Below are positions 8,829 through 17,954 of a stretch of 64,000 nucleotides of DNA, in pieces. The translations under genes were made by a program, and so were the position numbers. The DNA is from Bacteroidia bacterium. GTDB taxonomy: Bacteria; Bacteroidota; Bacteroidia; Flavobacteriales; Flavobacteriaceae. Location: positions 62,001 through 126,000 of the forward strand of contig JAUIBP010000004.1 in the NCBI GenBank assembly GCA_030427735.1. Direction: 5' to 3'. Below the pieces are notes generated by a model that did no database searches, was not told where the DNA came from, and saw only the letters and a list, made by a program, of their open reading frames with translations. The stretch's first letter is position 1; the number at the start of each line of letters is the position of its first letter.

Positions 8829-8833
8829 ATCGA

Positions 8834-9574
8834 ATGAAGTACATTCGTAACATATTAAATTCCCGTTTTAACAACAACGGGAATTTTTTTATATCTATAC
8901 GTAAAATCTTAGGTTTTAAACCTAAACACTTGGCTATTTATAAAACAGCCTTTACCCACCGCTCTATGAATATTAGAGATAAAGAGGGTAATATAATTAA
9001 CTACGAGCGTTTAGAATTTCTTGGCGATGCCATGCTGGGCGCTGTAATAGCATCGCATTTATTTACCGAAGTCCCAGGAGGAGACGAAGGTTATCTTACC
9101 AAAATGCGTTCAAAAATTGTAAGTCGCGAACATCTAAACGATTTGGGTAAAGACCTGGATTTAATAGATTTGGTAGAGAGTAAAATACCAAAAGGCCAAT
9201 TTGGCGACAACATACATGGTAACTTATTTGAAGCCTTGGTGGGAGCCATATTTTTGGATAGGGGATATAAGTATTGCGAAAAATTCATTTATAAACGTAT
9301 CATCATTCCTTTTGTCGATATCGAAAAGTTAGAAGGCAAGGTTATCAGTTATAAGAGCTTGCTTATAGAATGGTGCCAAAAAGAAAAAAAGACGTTTAAT
9401 TATGAAGTTTACGACGATACCGGAAACGACGATGTAAGGCATTTTGCCGTAAAGCTTTCTATCGATAAAAAAGTGGTAGCCAAAGCCAGAGCTACATCAA
9501 AAAAGAAGGCCGAAGAAAAAGCATCTAAACGCGCCTTTTTTGTATTTCAAAAACAAATTACCAAAGGAAATTAA
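8834..9574 (+). CDS. rnc: Ribonuclease III
   Basis: The 246-residue protein cleaves double-stranded RNA, including rRNA precursors. The RNase III signature ERLEFLGDAM is at residues 58-67. A second acidic cluster, NLFEALVGAIF, follows, and a C-terminal double-stranded RNA-binding domain covers about residues 175-243 with a basic SKKKAEEKASKRA helix. It is the last gene of the acpP operon. Confidence 0.96.
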   Translation: MKYIRNILNSRFNNNGNFFISIRKILGFKPKHLAIYKTAFTHRSMNIRDKEGNIINYERLEFLGDAMLGAVIASHLFTEVPGGDEGYLTKMRSKIVSREHLNDLGKDLDLIDLVESKIPKGQFGDNIHGNLFEALVGAIFLDRGYKYCEKFIYKRIIIPFVDIEKLEGKVISYKSLLIEWCQKEKKTFNYEVYDDTGNDDVRHFAVKLSIDKKVVAKARATSKKKAEEKASKRAFFVFQKQITKGN

Positions 9575-9702
9575 ATTCTTTAACTTTTGTTAAAAAAACA
9601 CTAAAACTAAAACGTTTTCGTGAAAATATAACATTAAGATTAGCTTAAACCTCAGTTTTTAACGGTTATAAATGTTATATTTACATCTATAATTGTGTAC
9701 TA

Positions 9703-10188
9703 ATGGCTATTCATAAACTTAATCTTGAAGACTTTTTAGACGATATAGATTATATATTAATTGCCATACATAGCAGATTAGACGATTATAGGCTAGCCTA
9801 TTTTTTAAATAAAGTTTTAAACATTAAGCTAGCACGAAGAAAACAAGATGTAGACTATAAATATTTTTCGGCGTCTTATGCCTTATTCGAATGGAAAGAT
9901 ATTAAGCACTTAATCACTTATCATTTAGTGTCTAATATTTGTAAGCGCGAAGAAGATAGTTTACAAAGTTCGGGGTCTTTATTTAACACGCAGCATAAAA
10001 TAATAAAATCTTATAACCTGCTTCCCGAACTCAAGAACGTAGATTTTTTATTGAAAATAACCAAAGAAGATCTGCAAATAAGTGAAAAACTAATAGTAAA
10101 TAAAATACAACAAATACCACAGGTAATTACTACTTATACGGTAAATGTTGAACAATTAAAATCGAAAGACAATTTAATTTTTAATTAA
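9703..10188 (+). CDS. IPExxxVDY family protein
   Basis: The 161-residue protein has no assigned function. It carries LPELKNVDF (107-115), a slightly degenerate form of the IPExxxVDY motif that names a Bacteroidota-restricted family. There is no signal peptide or membrane segment, so it is probably cytoplasmic. Its stop overlaps the pyk start codon (TAATG), so pyk translation is likely coupled to it. That linkage suggests a role connected to glycolysis or its control, but this is inference. Confidence 0.85.
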   Translation: MAIHKLNLEDFLDDIDYILIAIHSRLDDYRLAYFLNKVLNIKLARRKQDVDYKYFSASYALFEWKDIKHLITYHLVSNICKREEDSLQSSGSLFNTQHKIIKSYNLLPELKNVDFLLKITKEDLQISEKLIVNKIQQIPQVITTYTVNVEQLKSKDNLIFN

Positions 10189-11639
10189 TGTTAAGAAGAA
10201 AGAAAACCAAAATAGTGGCTACCCTAGGGCCAGCAACAAGCACCAAAGAAGTATTAAAGGGTATGTTAGAAGAAGGTGTAGATGTGTTTAGAGTAAACTT
10301 TTCGCATGCCGATTATGCCGATGTTGCCGAACGCATAAAAATGATTCGGGAGTTAAACGATGAATTTGGATATAATGCAGCGATACTTGGTGACTTACAA
10401 GGGCCTAAACTTCGTGTAGGCGTAATGAAAGGCGAGGTTTTTGTAAATCCAGGCGACGAAATAATTTTTGCAACTGGAAAAAAGTTTGAAGGCACAAAAG
10501 AGCGTGTTTACATGACTTACGAGCAGTTTCCGCAAGATGCTAAACCAGGAGAGCGCATTCTTCTTGATGATGGTAAATTAATTTTTGAAGTCGTTTCAAC
10601 CGATAAAAAGAGCGAAGTTAAAGCACGAGTTATTCAAGGAGGTCCTTTAAAATCTAAAAAAGGAGTAAACTTACCAAACACCAATATTTCTCAGCCAGCA
10701 CTTACCGAAAAAGATGTGGAAGATGCCATCTTTGCGTGTTCGCAACAAGTAGATTGGATGGCACTATCGTTTGTGCGCCACGCCGAAGATTTAATGCAAT
10801 TACAAGAGCTTATTAAACAACACAGCGATCATAAAATTCCTATTGTTGCAAAAATAGAAAAGCCAGAAGCGGTAGAAAATATCGATAAAATTGTAGCGTA
10901 TTGCGATGGTTTAATGGTAGCTCGTGGCGATTTAGGGGTTGAAATTCCAGCTCAGGAAGTACCTTTAATTCAGAAACAATTAGTGCGTTGTGCAAAAAAA
11001 GCCAGAATTCCTGTAATTATTGCAACCCAAATGATGGAAACCATGATTTCTAGCCTAACACCAACGCGTGCAGAGGTTAACGACGTTGCAAACTCGGTTA
11101 TGGATGGTGCCGATGCGGTAATGCTTTCTGGAGAAACTTCGGTAGGGCAGTACCCTGTTCAGGTAATCAGACAAATGTCTGATATTATTAAAAGTGTAGA
11201 AGATTCTCCGCTTATTAAAGTACCACAATCACCGCCACACATTCGTACAAAACGTTATATCACTAAATCTATTTGTTTCCACGCCGCTAATATGGCTAAC
11301 GAAATTAATGCAAAAGCCATTTCTACACTTACGAATAGTGGATATACAGCGTTTCAGATTTCAGCTTGGAGGCCATCGGCACATATTTTAGTGTTTACAT
11401 CTAATAAGCGTATTTTAACGCAGTTAAATTTACTTTGGGGGGTTAAGGCATTTTATTACGATAAGTTTGTAACAACCGATGAAACTATCGAGGATGTTAA
11501 TGCTTTGGCTTGCGAAAAAGGATATTTAGAAGAAGGCGACATGTTAATTAGTTTAGCCGCGATGCCAATTCAAGAAAAAGGCATGGTGAATACCTTACGT
11601 GTGTCTGAAATTACAGATTGTAACTTAAGAAAAAAGTAA
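10188..11639 (+). CDS. pyk: Pyruvate kinase
   Basis: The 483-residue enzyme converts phosphoenolpyruvate and ADP to pyruvate and ATP. It starts with the family hallmark KIVATLGPATS and contains VAKIEKPEAVENID, with the active-site lysine, MVARGDLGVEI and IIATQMMETMI. A C-terminal alpha/beta domain follows (about residues 350-480). It is translationally coupled to the preceding IPExxxVDY gene and ends at a good terminator. Confidence 0.96.
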   Translation: MLRRKKTKIVATLGPATSTKEVLKGMLEEGVDVFRVNFSHADYADVAERIKMIRELNDEFGYNAAILGDLQGPKLRVGVMKGEVFVNPGDEIIFATGKKFEGTKERVYMTYEQFPQDAKPGERILLDDGKLIFEVVSTDKKSEVKARVIQGGPLKSKKGVNLPNTNISQPALTEKDVEDAIFACSQQVDWMALSFVRHAEDLMQLQELIKQHSDHKIPIVAKIEKPEAVENIDKIVAYCDGLMVARGDLGVEIPAQEVPLIQKQLVRCAKKARIPVIIATQMMETMISSLTPTRAEVNDVANSVMDGADAVMLSGETSVGQYPVQVIRQMSDIIKSVEDSPLIKVPQSPPHIRTKRYITKSICFHAANMANEINAKAISTLTNSGYTAFQISAWRPSAHILVFTSNKRILTQLNLLWGVKAFYYDKFVTTDETIEDVNALACEKGYLEEGDMLISLAAMPIQEKGMVNTLRVSEITDCNLRKK

Positions 11640-11667
11640 TAAAAGTAGTATTACTTTAATGATAAAT

Positions 11668-11703
11668 AAAAGCCTCAACATTATTTTGTTGAGGCTTTTT
11701 TAA
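11668..11703. terminator. Bidirectional intrinsic terminator between pyk and the DUF4374 gene
   Basis: AAAAGCCTCAACA pairs with TGTTGAGGCTTTT, followed by a T run on the plus strand. The minus strand also ends in TTTTATTT. It separates two convergent genes. Confidence 0.9.
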
Positions 11704-11751
11704 TAGCTTAATTTTTAAAATTAAGTCTATTTTAATTAACACAATTCTGTT

Positions 11752-13113
11752 TTAGAATGTTCCAATATAGTGGCTACCTTCAACATTTACTAATTCAGCA
11801 CCTTTTGTAACTTCACCAGTTTCGGTTTCTATAGCATAAATGTTTCCGTTTTTACCAACAGGAGCTTCTGTAACGAATATTTCTGTACCATTAACAGCAA
11901 AACCTTGGTATTGGAATAAGTAAAAATCTGGCTCGTAAGGAATAGCATCAATTTTTTGAGCTGTTCTTGCATTTAAATCAATAAGTGCAAAATAGCCTTG
12001 TGCTCCAGCTGCACCTTCAGCAGAACCTGCATGACGGTATGCTAAAACACCTTTACCATTTTCTGCTGGTCTCCATGCTAAAATGTAAGCATCTTCTACA
12101 CCTAAGGCATCATCTAAATTGAATACATAAGAATCATCATATTGATTATTAGCACCTATTCTTAAAATGTGAGAACCGTTAGGATCGCCTTGGTTTGCTT
12201 GGTAAACAGCACCATTATACTCAAAAGAATTAATACTACGGTAACCATTTGTGTTACCATAGCCAACAGTAGAAGTAATTACAGTTGGGTTTAATAGTGA
12301 TGGATAATCTAACACTATAGTTTTAGAAGCTAAAATATCGTAACCGTTATCAGATTCTCCAGTTGCAGGATCTACTTTACTTAAACGTGCGCCAATGTAT
12401 AGTTTATCGCCAGCAGCGTTTAACGTTGGCATGTCTATTCTTGAAATGTAATAACCTTGTGCTTCCTCTTCGGCACTTAACGGAATGCTAGATTCTTGAA
12501 AGTTTCTTATTAAGGAATTTTCTAAATCTAAAGTTAGCACACCCATGGTTGCTTCAGTACGTAGGTAGGTGTCGTCTGTAACGTCATCTGGAGTTCCGTT
12601 ATCGTCTACTTGATGTTCGGTAGAAACGTAAACAGCACAACCAGTTTTATCGCCATCAAATAATTTTATCCATCTTGGAGCAGTACCAACATAAGGCGCA
12701 ATACTAATTTCTGAACCTGTTGGCGTAAAGTTTTGGTCACCTTTTACGGTATACTTTGAATAGTTTCCTCCTGTATCTCCGGCGTAGCTTATATTAAAAA
12801 TAGTATTGCCGTCTTCTGAAGCTTGTAAACGTGCTGTACGGTTTGATGGAACAATAAAACCATTGTCGAAAGGCGCAATAGATTTTGTAGGATCTTTAGC
12901 ATCTTCTGCACTGATGGAATAGATTAAAGTTCCACCGTTTCCATCACCAGGGTTTGAGCCCATTCTTGCTCCTGCAACGGTTATCCATCGGGTATCTTCA
13001 AGTTGCTCTTCTTCTTTTTCGTCCGAAGAGTCATCGTCACTACAGCTAGTCGTAAGTACTAATGCACTTAAGGCAAGCGACATAAATTTAAGGTTTAAAA
13101 ATCGATTTTTCAT
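11752..13113 (-). CDS. DUF4374 surface lipoprotein, XusB-like siderophore-binding candidate
   Basis: The 453-residue protein has a lipoprotein signal with C24 in LTTSCSDDD. The run of acidic residues after the Cys is the type that directs Bacteroidota lipoproteins to the cell surface. The mature part begins TRWITVAGARMG and looks like a repetitive beta-propeller, as in DUF4374. It follows a TonB receptor gene by 14 nt. In Bacteroides thetaiotaomicron the receptor XusA works with the lipoprotein XusB, which I recall as belonging to DUF4374, to take up enterobactin-type siderophores. The same role here is inference. The PepSY partner XusC is not next door. Confidence 0.75.
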   Translation of the reverse strand: MKNRFLNLKFMSLALSALVLTTSCSDDDSSDEKEEEQLEDTRWITVAGARMGSNPGDGNGGTLIYSISAEDAKDPTKSIAPFDNGFIVPSNRTARLQASEDGNTIFNISYAGDTGGNYSKYTVKGDQNFTPTGSEISIAPYVGTAPRWIKLFDGDKTGCAVYVSTEHQVDDNGTPDDVTDDTYLRTEATMGVLTLDLENSLIRNFQESSIPLSAEEEAQGYYISRIDMPTLNAAGDKLYIGARLSKVDPATGESDNGYDILASKTIVLDYPSLLNPTVITSTVGYGNTNGYRSINSFEYNGAVYQANQGDPNGSHILRIGANNQYDDSYVFNLDDALGVEDAYILAWRPAENGKGVLAYRHAGSAEGAAGAQGYFALIDLNARTAQKIDAIPYEPDFYLFQYQGFAVNGTEIFVTEAPVGKNGNIYAIETETGEVTKGAELVNVEGSHYIGTF

Positions 13114-13127
13114 AGTTATTAATTGAT

Positions 13128-15572
13128 TTATAATTTATTGAATATGTAATTTAATTTTAAATAGAATGCTCTTCCTGGCTTTTGAACAGATCGGTTATCA
13201 TAAGCGGCTTGGTCAAAAATATTTTTGACATCAAAGCTTAGTACGAAGTTTTCTTTTGGAAACGAATAGCTAAGTCCAAAATCATTTATAAATTGTGTAG
13301 GAACCAAATTTCTACCATCATCTATCGTGTTTCCATAAACAATAATATATGAGAATTCGTCTGTAAAGTAAGCGTTGTAAAATAAGTTTAAACGCCCTTT
13401 TTCTTGAATAAAATTATTTATAGAGTAACGCAAAGCACCATTCATGGTAAATAACGGTGTATTAGGTACATCAGTAATATTACCGTACTGATTTTCAAAT
13501 TCTAGTGTTAGTCGAGAAAGGTTGAAGTTGAATCCAAAATTATTTTTATACGTGTAGTTTAGTTGAAATTCTATACCTTGGGAGGTGGTTTCTTCATTAA
13601 AGTTGTCGTATTGAACAAGTTCGTCGTTTTCCCATCTGTCTCCAGCACTTGGAGGTAAGCCTATTATGTCCTGAATTTTTCTGGAAAACAGATTTGTTGT
13701 TACCAGTAATTTGTGATTATTGAAATTGAATTCCCCGAACCTAAACCCCAAATTTATATTGTTACTTATTTCGGGTTTTATGCTTGGGTTTTCTACAACA
13801 TTATCTCCAGCATCTCCAAAAACCTCAGTTTCATTAGGCAATCGGATAGCTCTTTCTGCAGAAGCTAGTACCGTAAAATTTTGGAAAAGTGCATAAGATG
13901 AGGCAAATCCAAAACCGTTATAATGTTTATTACTGGTATATATATCTTCAATTACTTCGGTTCTATCATCGTTAAATTCAGGCCTAATGCGTTCTACCTT
14001 TTGACGATAATGTTTGCCAAATAGGTTGAATTTTAATTTATCGTCGAATGCGTTTAATTCATAACTTAAAGAAAAAATGTTTTTGTGTAAATTACTGGTT
14101 TGTCTAAACGTGTTTTCCAATAAAGAAACCATCTCGTCGTGGTCTTCTCTATCTACTCCACTGTAAATATGATTTAATAATAATTTATGATGATTATTAA
14201 TTTCATAATTGATTCCAGAACGTATTGAAGCTACTTTTCTATTTATGTTGAGTAAAGTTGGGCCGCCTTCTTGTTGCGAGCCCCAAGAGTTTTCTAAATC
14301 GATAGACTCCCCATAGGGATCTGAAAAATCTACAGGGCGTTGTTGTCTAACACCTAGCCAAGTGTAAGCGTAGGCTGTTGTGTCGTTAACAATTCTGTTT
14401 CTTTCTCCAATTAATCCGTTTGTATTAAAATCCAGACCTTGTACGAATAAATCTTTCTTTTGGTAGTTGAAATTAGTAAGTAAAGCATCAGATTCTAAAA
14501 AACGACCTTTATATGGGTGAATAGTCATAAAAGCACCATGCTGTACTTCTTTGTAGTCATCAGAACCAGTTATACCAATAAAAAATTGGTCAGCCCATTT
14601 TACATTAGTAAAACCAAACTCCATCATCCCTCCAGTAGATTTATAGGCGTCGTTAAAACGTCTTGCTGTTATTGGGATTTGACTACCATCAACCTCAATG
14701 TGTTTTACTTGTCCGCCCCAAACTTTATAATCGTTGTCGGAATAATTATAAAAGCCAGAAGCTTTTACAGTAAAGCCCGATTTATCGAATCTATACAGGC
14801 CGTTAGCGCTGGTTTGTAACGTGTTAAATGAGCCGTAAGATACCGAAGCATTAAAGTTTGTTCTGGTAGAATTCTGTAAAACAATATTAATGGCTCCTCC
14901 TAAAGCATCATCGGCTAAATGCCCGGGCACAACACCTTTGTATACTTCAATACGTTTAATCATTGATGGCGGGATACTGTTTAAGTTAAACGAAGAACCA
15001 TAAACCGAGATAGGAATACCATCAATAAAAATACGAACAGCGCCACCAGACAAACCGTTTAAACTATACTGTACTTGTGAACCTAAACCACCATTTTGTC
15101 TTAGTTTTACACCAACTGTGGTGTTTAACAGTTCGTTGGTTTGTATGTTTCTTAAACTAGCCTCTTTGGTTTCAACAACATTTACGGAAAACCCCTCATT
15201 TTCTATTTTCGACTTTGTAGATTGAGTTTGTACTAAAACTTCTTCTAAGTCATGAAATTCGGTGATTTCTAAAGTAGCATGATGGGTTTTATCAGTCGCA
15301 TCATGAACAACATTTATACTGTGAGACTTTGCATTCAAGGAATGCATTTGAATATTATAATTACCGTACGGAATGTTTTTAAACAAATACTCACCATTAA
15401 TATCCGAAATGGTTTCGTGTTTAAGATCGTTTCCTGTTAAAACAATATGTGCACCTAAAACGGGTTCGTTATTATCAAAAATAACGGAGCCCTTTAAATG
15501 CCCTTGTTGAGCGATTAAAATATAGCTAGTTAGAAAAAAACAAATACTTAAAAGTCTTTGGTTTAAGACCAT
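13128..15572 (-). CDS. TonB-dependent outer-membrane receptor (siderophore type, XusA-like)
   Basis: The 814-residue protein has a signal peptide ending in LIAQ, a carboxypeptidase-regulatory-like domain (about residues 25-110), a plug domain (about 115-230, with LNGLSGGAVRIFIDGIPI) and a 22-strand barrel to the C-terminus. It would import a bulky iron complex or similar ligand with TonB energy. The adjacent DUF4374 lipoprotein points to a siderophore, but no iron-responsive operator could be identified. A TAGTTTTG box lies just upstream. Confidence 0.85.
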   Translation of the reverse strand: MVLNQRLLSICFFLTSYILIAQQGHLKGSVIFDNNEPVLGAHIVLTGNDLKHETISDINGEYLFKNIPYGNYNIQMHSLNAKSHSINVVHDATDKTHHATLEITEFHDLEEVLVQTQSTKSKIENEGFSVNVVETKEASLRNIQTNELLNTTVGVKLRQNGGLGSQVQYSLNGLSGGAVRIFIDGIPISVYGSSFNLNSIPPSMIKRIEVYKGVVPGHLADDALGGAINIVLQNSTRTNFNASVSYGSFNTLQTSANGLYRFDKSGFTVKASGFYNYSDNDYKVWGGQVKHIEVDGSQIPITARRFNDAYKSTGGMMEFGFTNVKWADQFFIGITGSDDYKEVQHGAFMTIHPYKGRFLESDALLTNFNYQKKDLFVQGLDFNTNGLIGERNRIVNDTTAYAYTWLGVRQQRPVDFSDPYGESIDLENSWGSQQEGGPTLLNINRKVASIRSGINYEINNHHKLLLNHIYSGVDREDHDEMVSLLENTFRQTSNLHKNIFSLSYELNAFDDKLKFNLFGKHYRQKVERIRPEFNDDRTEVIEDIYTSNKHYNGFGFASSYALFQNFTVLASAERAIRLPNETEVFGDAGDNVVENPSIKPEISNNINLGFRFGEFNFNNHKLLVTTNLFSRKIQDIIGLPPSAGDRWENDELVQYDNFNEETTSQGIEFQLNYTYKNNFGFNFNLSRLTLEFENQYGNITDVPNTPLFTMNGALRYSINNFIQEKGRLNLFYNAYFTDEFSYIIVYGNTIDDGRNLVPTQFINDFGLSYSFPKENFVLSFDVKNIFDQAAYDNRSVQKPGRAFYLKLNYIFNKL

Positions 15573-15589
15573 GATTAAAAATTTTCACG

Positions 15590-15597
15590 CAAAACTA
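15590..15597 (-). promoter_or_regulatory. TAnnTTTG -7 box for the XusA/XusB-like operon
   Basis: TAGTTTTG on the minus strand lies 17 nt upstream of the TonB receptor ATG. Confidence 0.45.
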
Positions 15598-15787
15598 ATT
15601 TTTATTTAGATTTATTACAAATAAAAATAGCGGTTTTAGACAAGAGTATTGCGGTTTTGGAAATACTTAAGTTTGTTGTTTAAAATGTTATGAATTTGTT
15701 AATTATTCTCGTTTTAATAGAGGATATGATAATTGATGTGGGTGAATATGAAGTGATTTCATAAAATAAAGCAATCTGGTTGCCAAC

Positions 15788-16885
15788 TTAAAAACCAAAT
15801 TTTAGTTGAATACTTACACTTTTTTGTTCTGTTTGGCCTTTGGTTTCAGTATTTAAATTCGAAATAGAAATGCCCAGTAATCGCACCGAATTGTTTATTT
15901 TTTCTTGCGCTAATAGTGTTTTAACGGTGTCTAAAATTAAAGATGTATCGCTTACAAAGTACGGTAAGGTTTTGCTTCGTGTTTGTATGGTAAAATCACT
16001 GTATTTTATTTTAAGGGTAATGGTTTTGCCTGCAACTTTGTTTTTTGTTAAACGTTTAGATACTTCTTGGGCAATGTGTTTTAGCTTTTCCAGCATAAAT
16101 ATTTCGCTAGATAAATTTTCGCTAAAGGTGCGTTCTGCTGCTAAAGATTTTCTAATGCGGTTTGGCTTTACTTCGCTATTGTGTATGCCACGAACTACAT
16201 GGTAATAGTACCTTCCAGATTTACCAAAATGCGTATCGAGATAATCTATAGATTTTGCTTTTAAGTCTTTGCCCGTAAAAATGCCTAATTGGTACATTTT
16301 TTCGGCAGTAACCTTGCCAACGCCATAAAATTTTCTGATGTCTAAATCTTCTAAAAAAAGCAATACATCTTCTGGGTTTACCGTTTTTTGTCCGTTAGGT
16401 TTGTTGTAGTCGCTAGCTACTTTTGCAATAAATTTATTGATGGAAATTCCCGCAGATGCTGTTAAACCGACTTCGTTAAAAATGCGTTGTCTTATCTCTT
16501 GTGCAATTAGCGAGGCACTTGGGTTTCCTTTTTTGTTAATGGTAACATCTAAATACGCTTCATCTAGCGATAAAGGTTCAACTAAGTCGGTGTAATCGAA
16601 AAATATAGCTCTAATCTTCTTCGAAATATCACGATAACGTTCAAAGCGTGGTTTTACAAAAATTAAATCGGGACAAAGGCGTTTGGCTTGCAATCCGCTC
16701 ATGGCACTTTTAACACCAAATTTTCGGGCTTCATAACTAGCGGCGCTAACTACTCCGCGCTTCTCACTGCCTCCTACAGCAATGGGTTTACCTTTAAGTT
16801 CAGGGAAATCCATCTGCTCTACAGAAGCGTAAAACGCATCCATATCTACATGAATTATTTTTCTTATTGGTAAATCGCTTTGCAT
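15788..16885 (-). CDS. dinB: DNA polymerase IV (Y-family, translesion)
   Basis: The 365-residue protein is an error-prone polymerase that bypasses DNA lesions. The palm acids are visible as D14 and D16 in HVDMDAFYAS and D108-E109 in PLSLDEAYLD. Thumb and little-finger domains follow. The extreme C-terminus, SIQLKFGF, resembles a sliding-clamp-binding peptide (QLxLF type). No SOS box was recognised. The start codon is only 32 nt from the ATG of the divergent CYTH gene, so promoters must overlap neighbouring coding sequence. Confidence 0.95.
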   Translation of the reverse strand: MQSDLPIRKIIHVDMDAFYASVEQMDFPELKGKPIAVGGSEKRGVVSAASYEARKFGVKSAMSGLQAKRLCPDLIFVKPRFERYRDISKKIRAIFFDYTDLVEPLSLDEAYLDVTINKKGNPSASLIAQEIRQRIFNEVGLTASAGISINKFIAKVASDYNKPNGQKTVNPEDVLLFLEDLDIRKFYGVGKVTAEKMYQLGIFTGKDLKAKSIDYLDTHFGKSGRYYYHVVRGIHNSEVKPNRIRKSLAAERTFSENLSSEIFMLEKLKHIAQEVSKRLTKNKVAGKTITLKIKYSDFTIQTRSKTLPYFVSDTSLILDTVKTLLAQEKINNSVRLLGISISNLNTETKGQTEQKSVSIQLKFGF

Positions 16886-16917
16886 CGTGTAAATTTATAA
16901 CATCTTTTAAAAATTGT

Positions 16918-17391
16918 ATGGTAGAGATAGAACGTAAATTTTTAGTGAATTCTGATGCTTTTAAAGCCGAGGCAATTAAGAGCACAAGAATTATTCAAGG
17001 CTTTTTAAATACCGATAAAGCCAGAACTGTTAGAGTGCGTTTAAAAGGAGAAGAAGGGTTTTTAACCATTAAAGGACTGTCTACAGCCGATGGTTTGTCG
17101 CGTTTTGAATGGGAAAAACGTATTGCTAAATCGGATGCCGAATCGTTATTGAAATTATGTGAAGAAGGTGTTATCGATAAAATACGTTACGAGATTAAAG
17201 AAAAGGAACATATTTTTGAAGTCGATGAATTTTTTGGAAGCAATGCAGGTTTAATAATCGCAGAAGTAGAACTCAATCATGTTAATGAAAAATTTGCCAA
17301 ACCCTCGTGGTTAGGACAGGAAGTTACAGGAAATATTAAGTATTATAATTCACAATTAAGCAAACACCCGTACACAACATGGAAAAGATAA
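16918..17391 (+). CDS. CYTH-domain (triphosphate tunnel) protein
   Basis: The 157-residue protein starts VEIERKFLV, the ExExK signature of the CYTH superfamily. These enzymes bind triphosphates in a beta-barrel tunnel with a divalent metal. Bacterial members of this length are often inorganic triphosphatases. The ATG at 16918 was chosen because it places the ExExK motif at the N-terminus, as in the family. An upstream in-frame codon would overlap dinB. The 3' end overlaps the next gene by 13 nt. Confidence 0.85.
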   Translation: MVEIERKFLVNSDAFKAEAIKSTRIIQGFLNTDKARTVRVRLKGEEGFLTIKGLSTADGLSRFEWEKRIAKSDAESLLKLCEEGVIDKIRYEIKEKEHIFEVDEFFGSNAGLIIAEVELNHVNEKFAKPSWLGQEVTGNIKYYNSQLSKHPYTTWKR

Positions 17392-17936
17392 AACACATCA
17401 TTTTGTTATCTGTTCTAATTTTGGTTTTAAGTTGTAAAAATGAAACCAAACCAGAGCCTTTAAATGCAAATACAGAGATAGATACATTGTCTACAGAAGC
17501 GATAACAGATACCTTAGATGTATTTGAAGACGAAGTCGTAAAAACGAAATCGCAAAAAGAAATTAAAGCCGAATTAGAAGCCCAAGGTTTTAAGACGTTT
17601 GATTATATAGACGAAAAAACTAAAGACACCATTTTAATGCAACAATACTTTATTGCATTCTTAAAAAGCGGGTCGGTAAGAACACAAAATGAGGAAGAAG
17701 CCCAGAAATTACAGGAAGCTCATTTAGCCCACTTAGGGAAAATGTACGAATTGGGTTATGCCGATATTTCTGGTCCATTTGGAGATAACGGAAAAATACG
17801 TGGTATTACCATTTATAATGTGCCTACGCTTAAAATGGCCGATAGTTTAGCCAATGCAGACCCTATGGTGCAAGCTGGTAGATTGGAAATAGAAGTGCAC
17901 CCGTGGTGGGCAGCCAAAGGTTTTATGTTGCGTTAA
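17379..17936 (+). CDS. Lipoprotein with YCII-related domain
   Basis: The 185-residue protein has a lipoprotein signal (LILVLSCKNE), a variable acidic linker, and from about residue 70 a YCII-like alpha+beta barrel: YFIAFLKSGSVRTQ, then AHLAHLGKMYELGYADISGP, ending DPMVQAGRLEIEVHPWWAA. YCII domains are small dimeric folds of mostly unknown function, and a surface- or periplasm-anchored version is typical of flavobacteria. It overlaps the CYTH gene by 13 nt and precedes a HAD phosphatase by 18 nt. Confidence 0.75.
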   Translation: MEKIKHIILLSVLILVLSCKNETKPEPLNANTEIDTLSTEAITDTLDVFEDEVVKTKSQKEIKAELEAQGFKTFDYIDEKTKDTILMQQYFIAFLKSGSVRTQNEEEAQKLQEAHLAHLGKMYELGYADISGPFGDNGKIRGITIYNVPTLKMADSLANADPMVQAGRLEIEVHPWWAAKGFMLR

Positions 17937-17954
17937 TTCTCTAAATATTAAAAA

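Noticed and set aside
13128-15572. Open frames on the plus strand opposite the TonB receptor
   Set aside because: They are antisense shadows with no family motif, while the minus-strand protein is a complete receptor.
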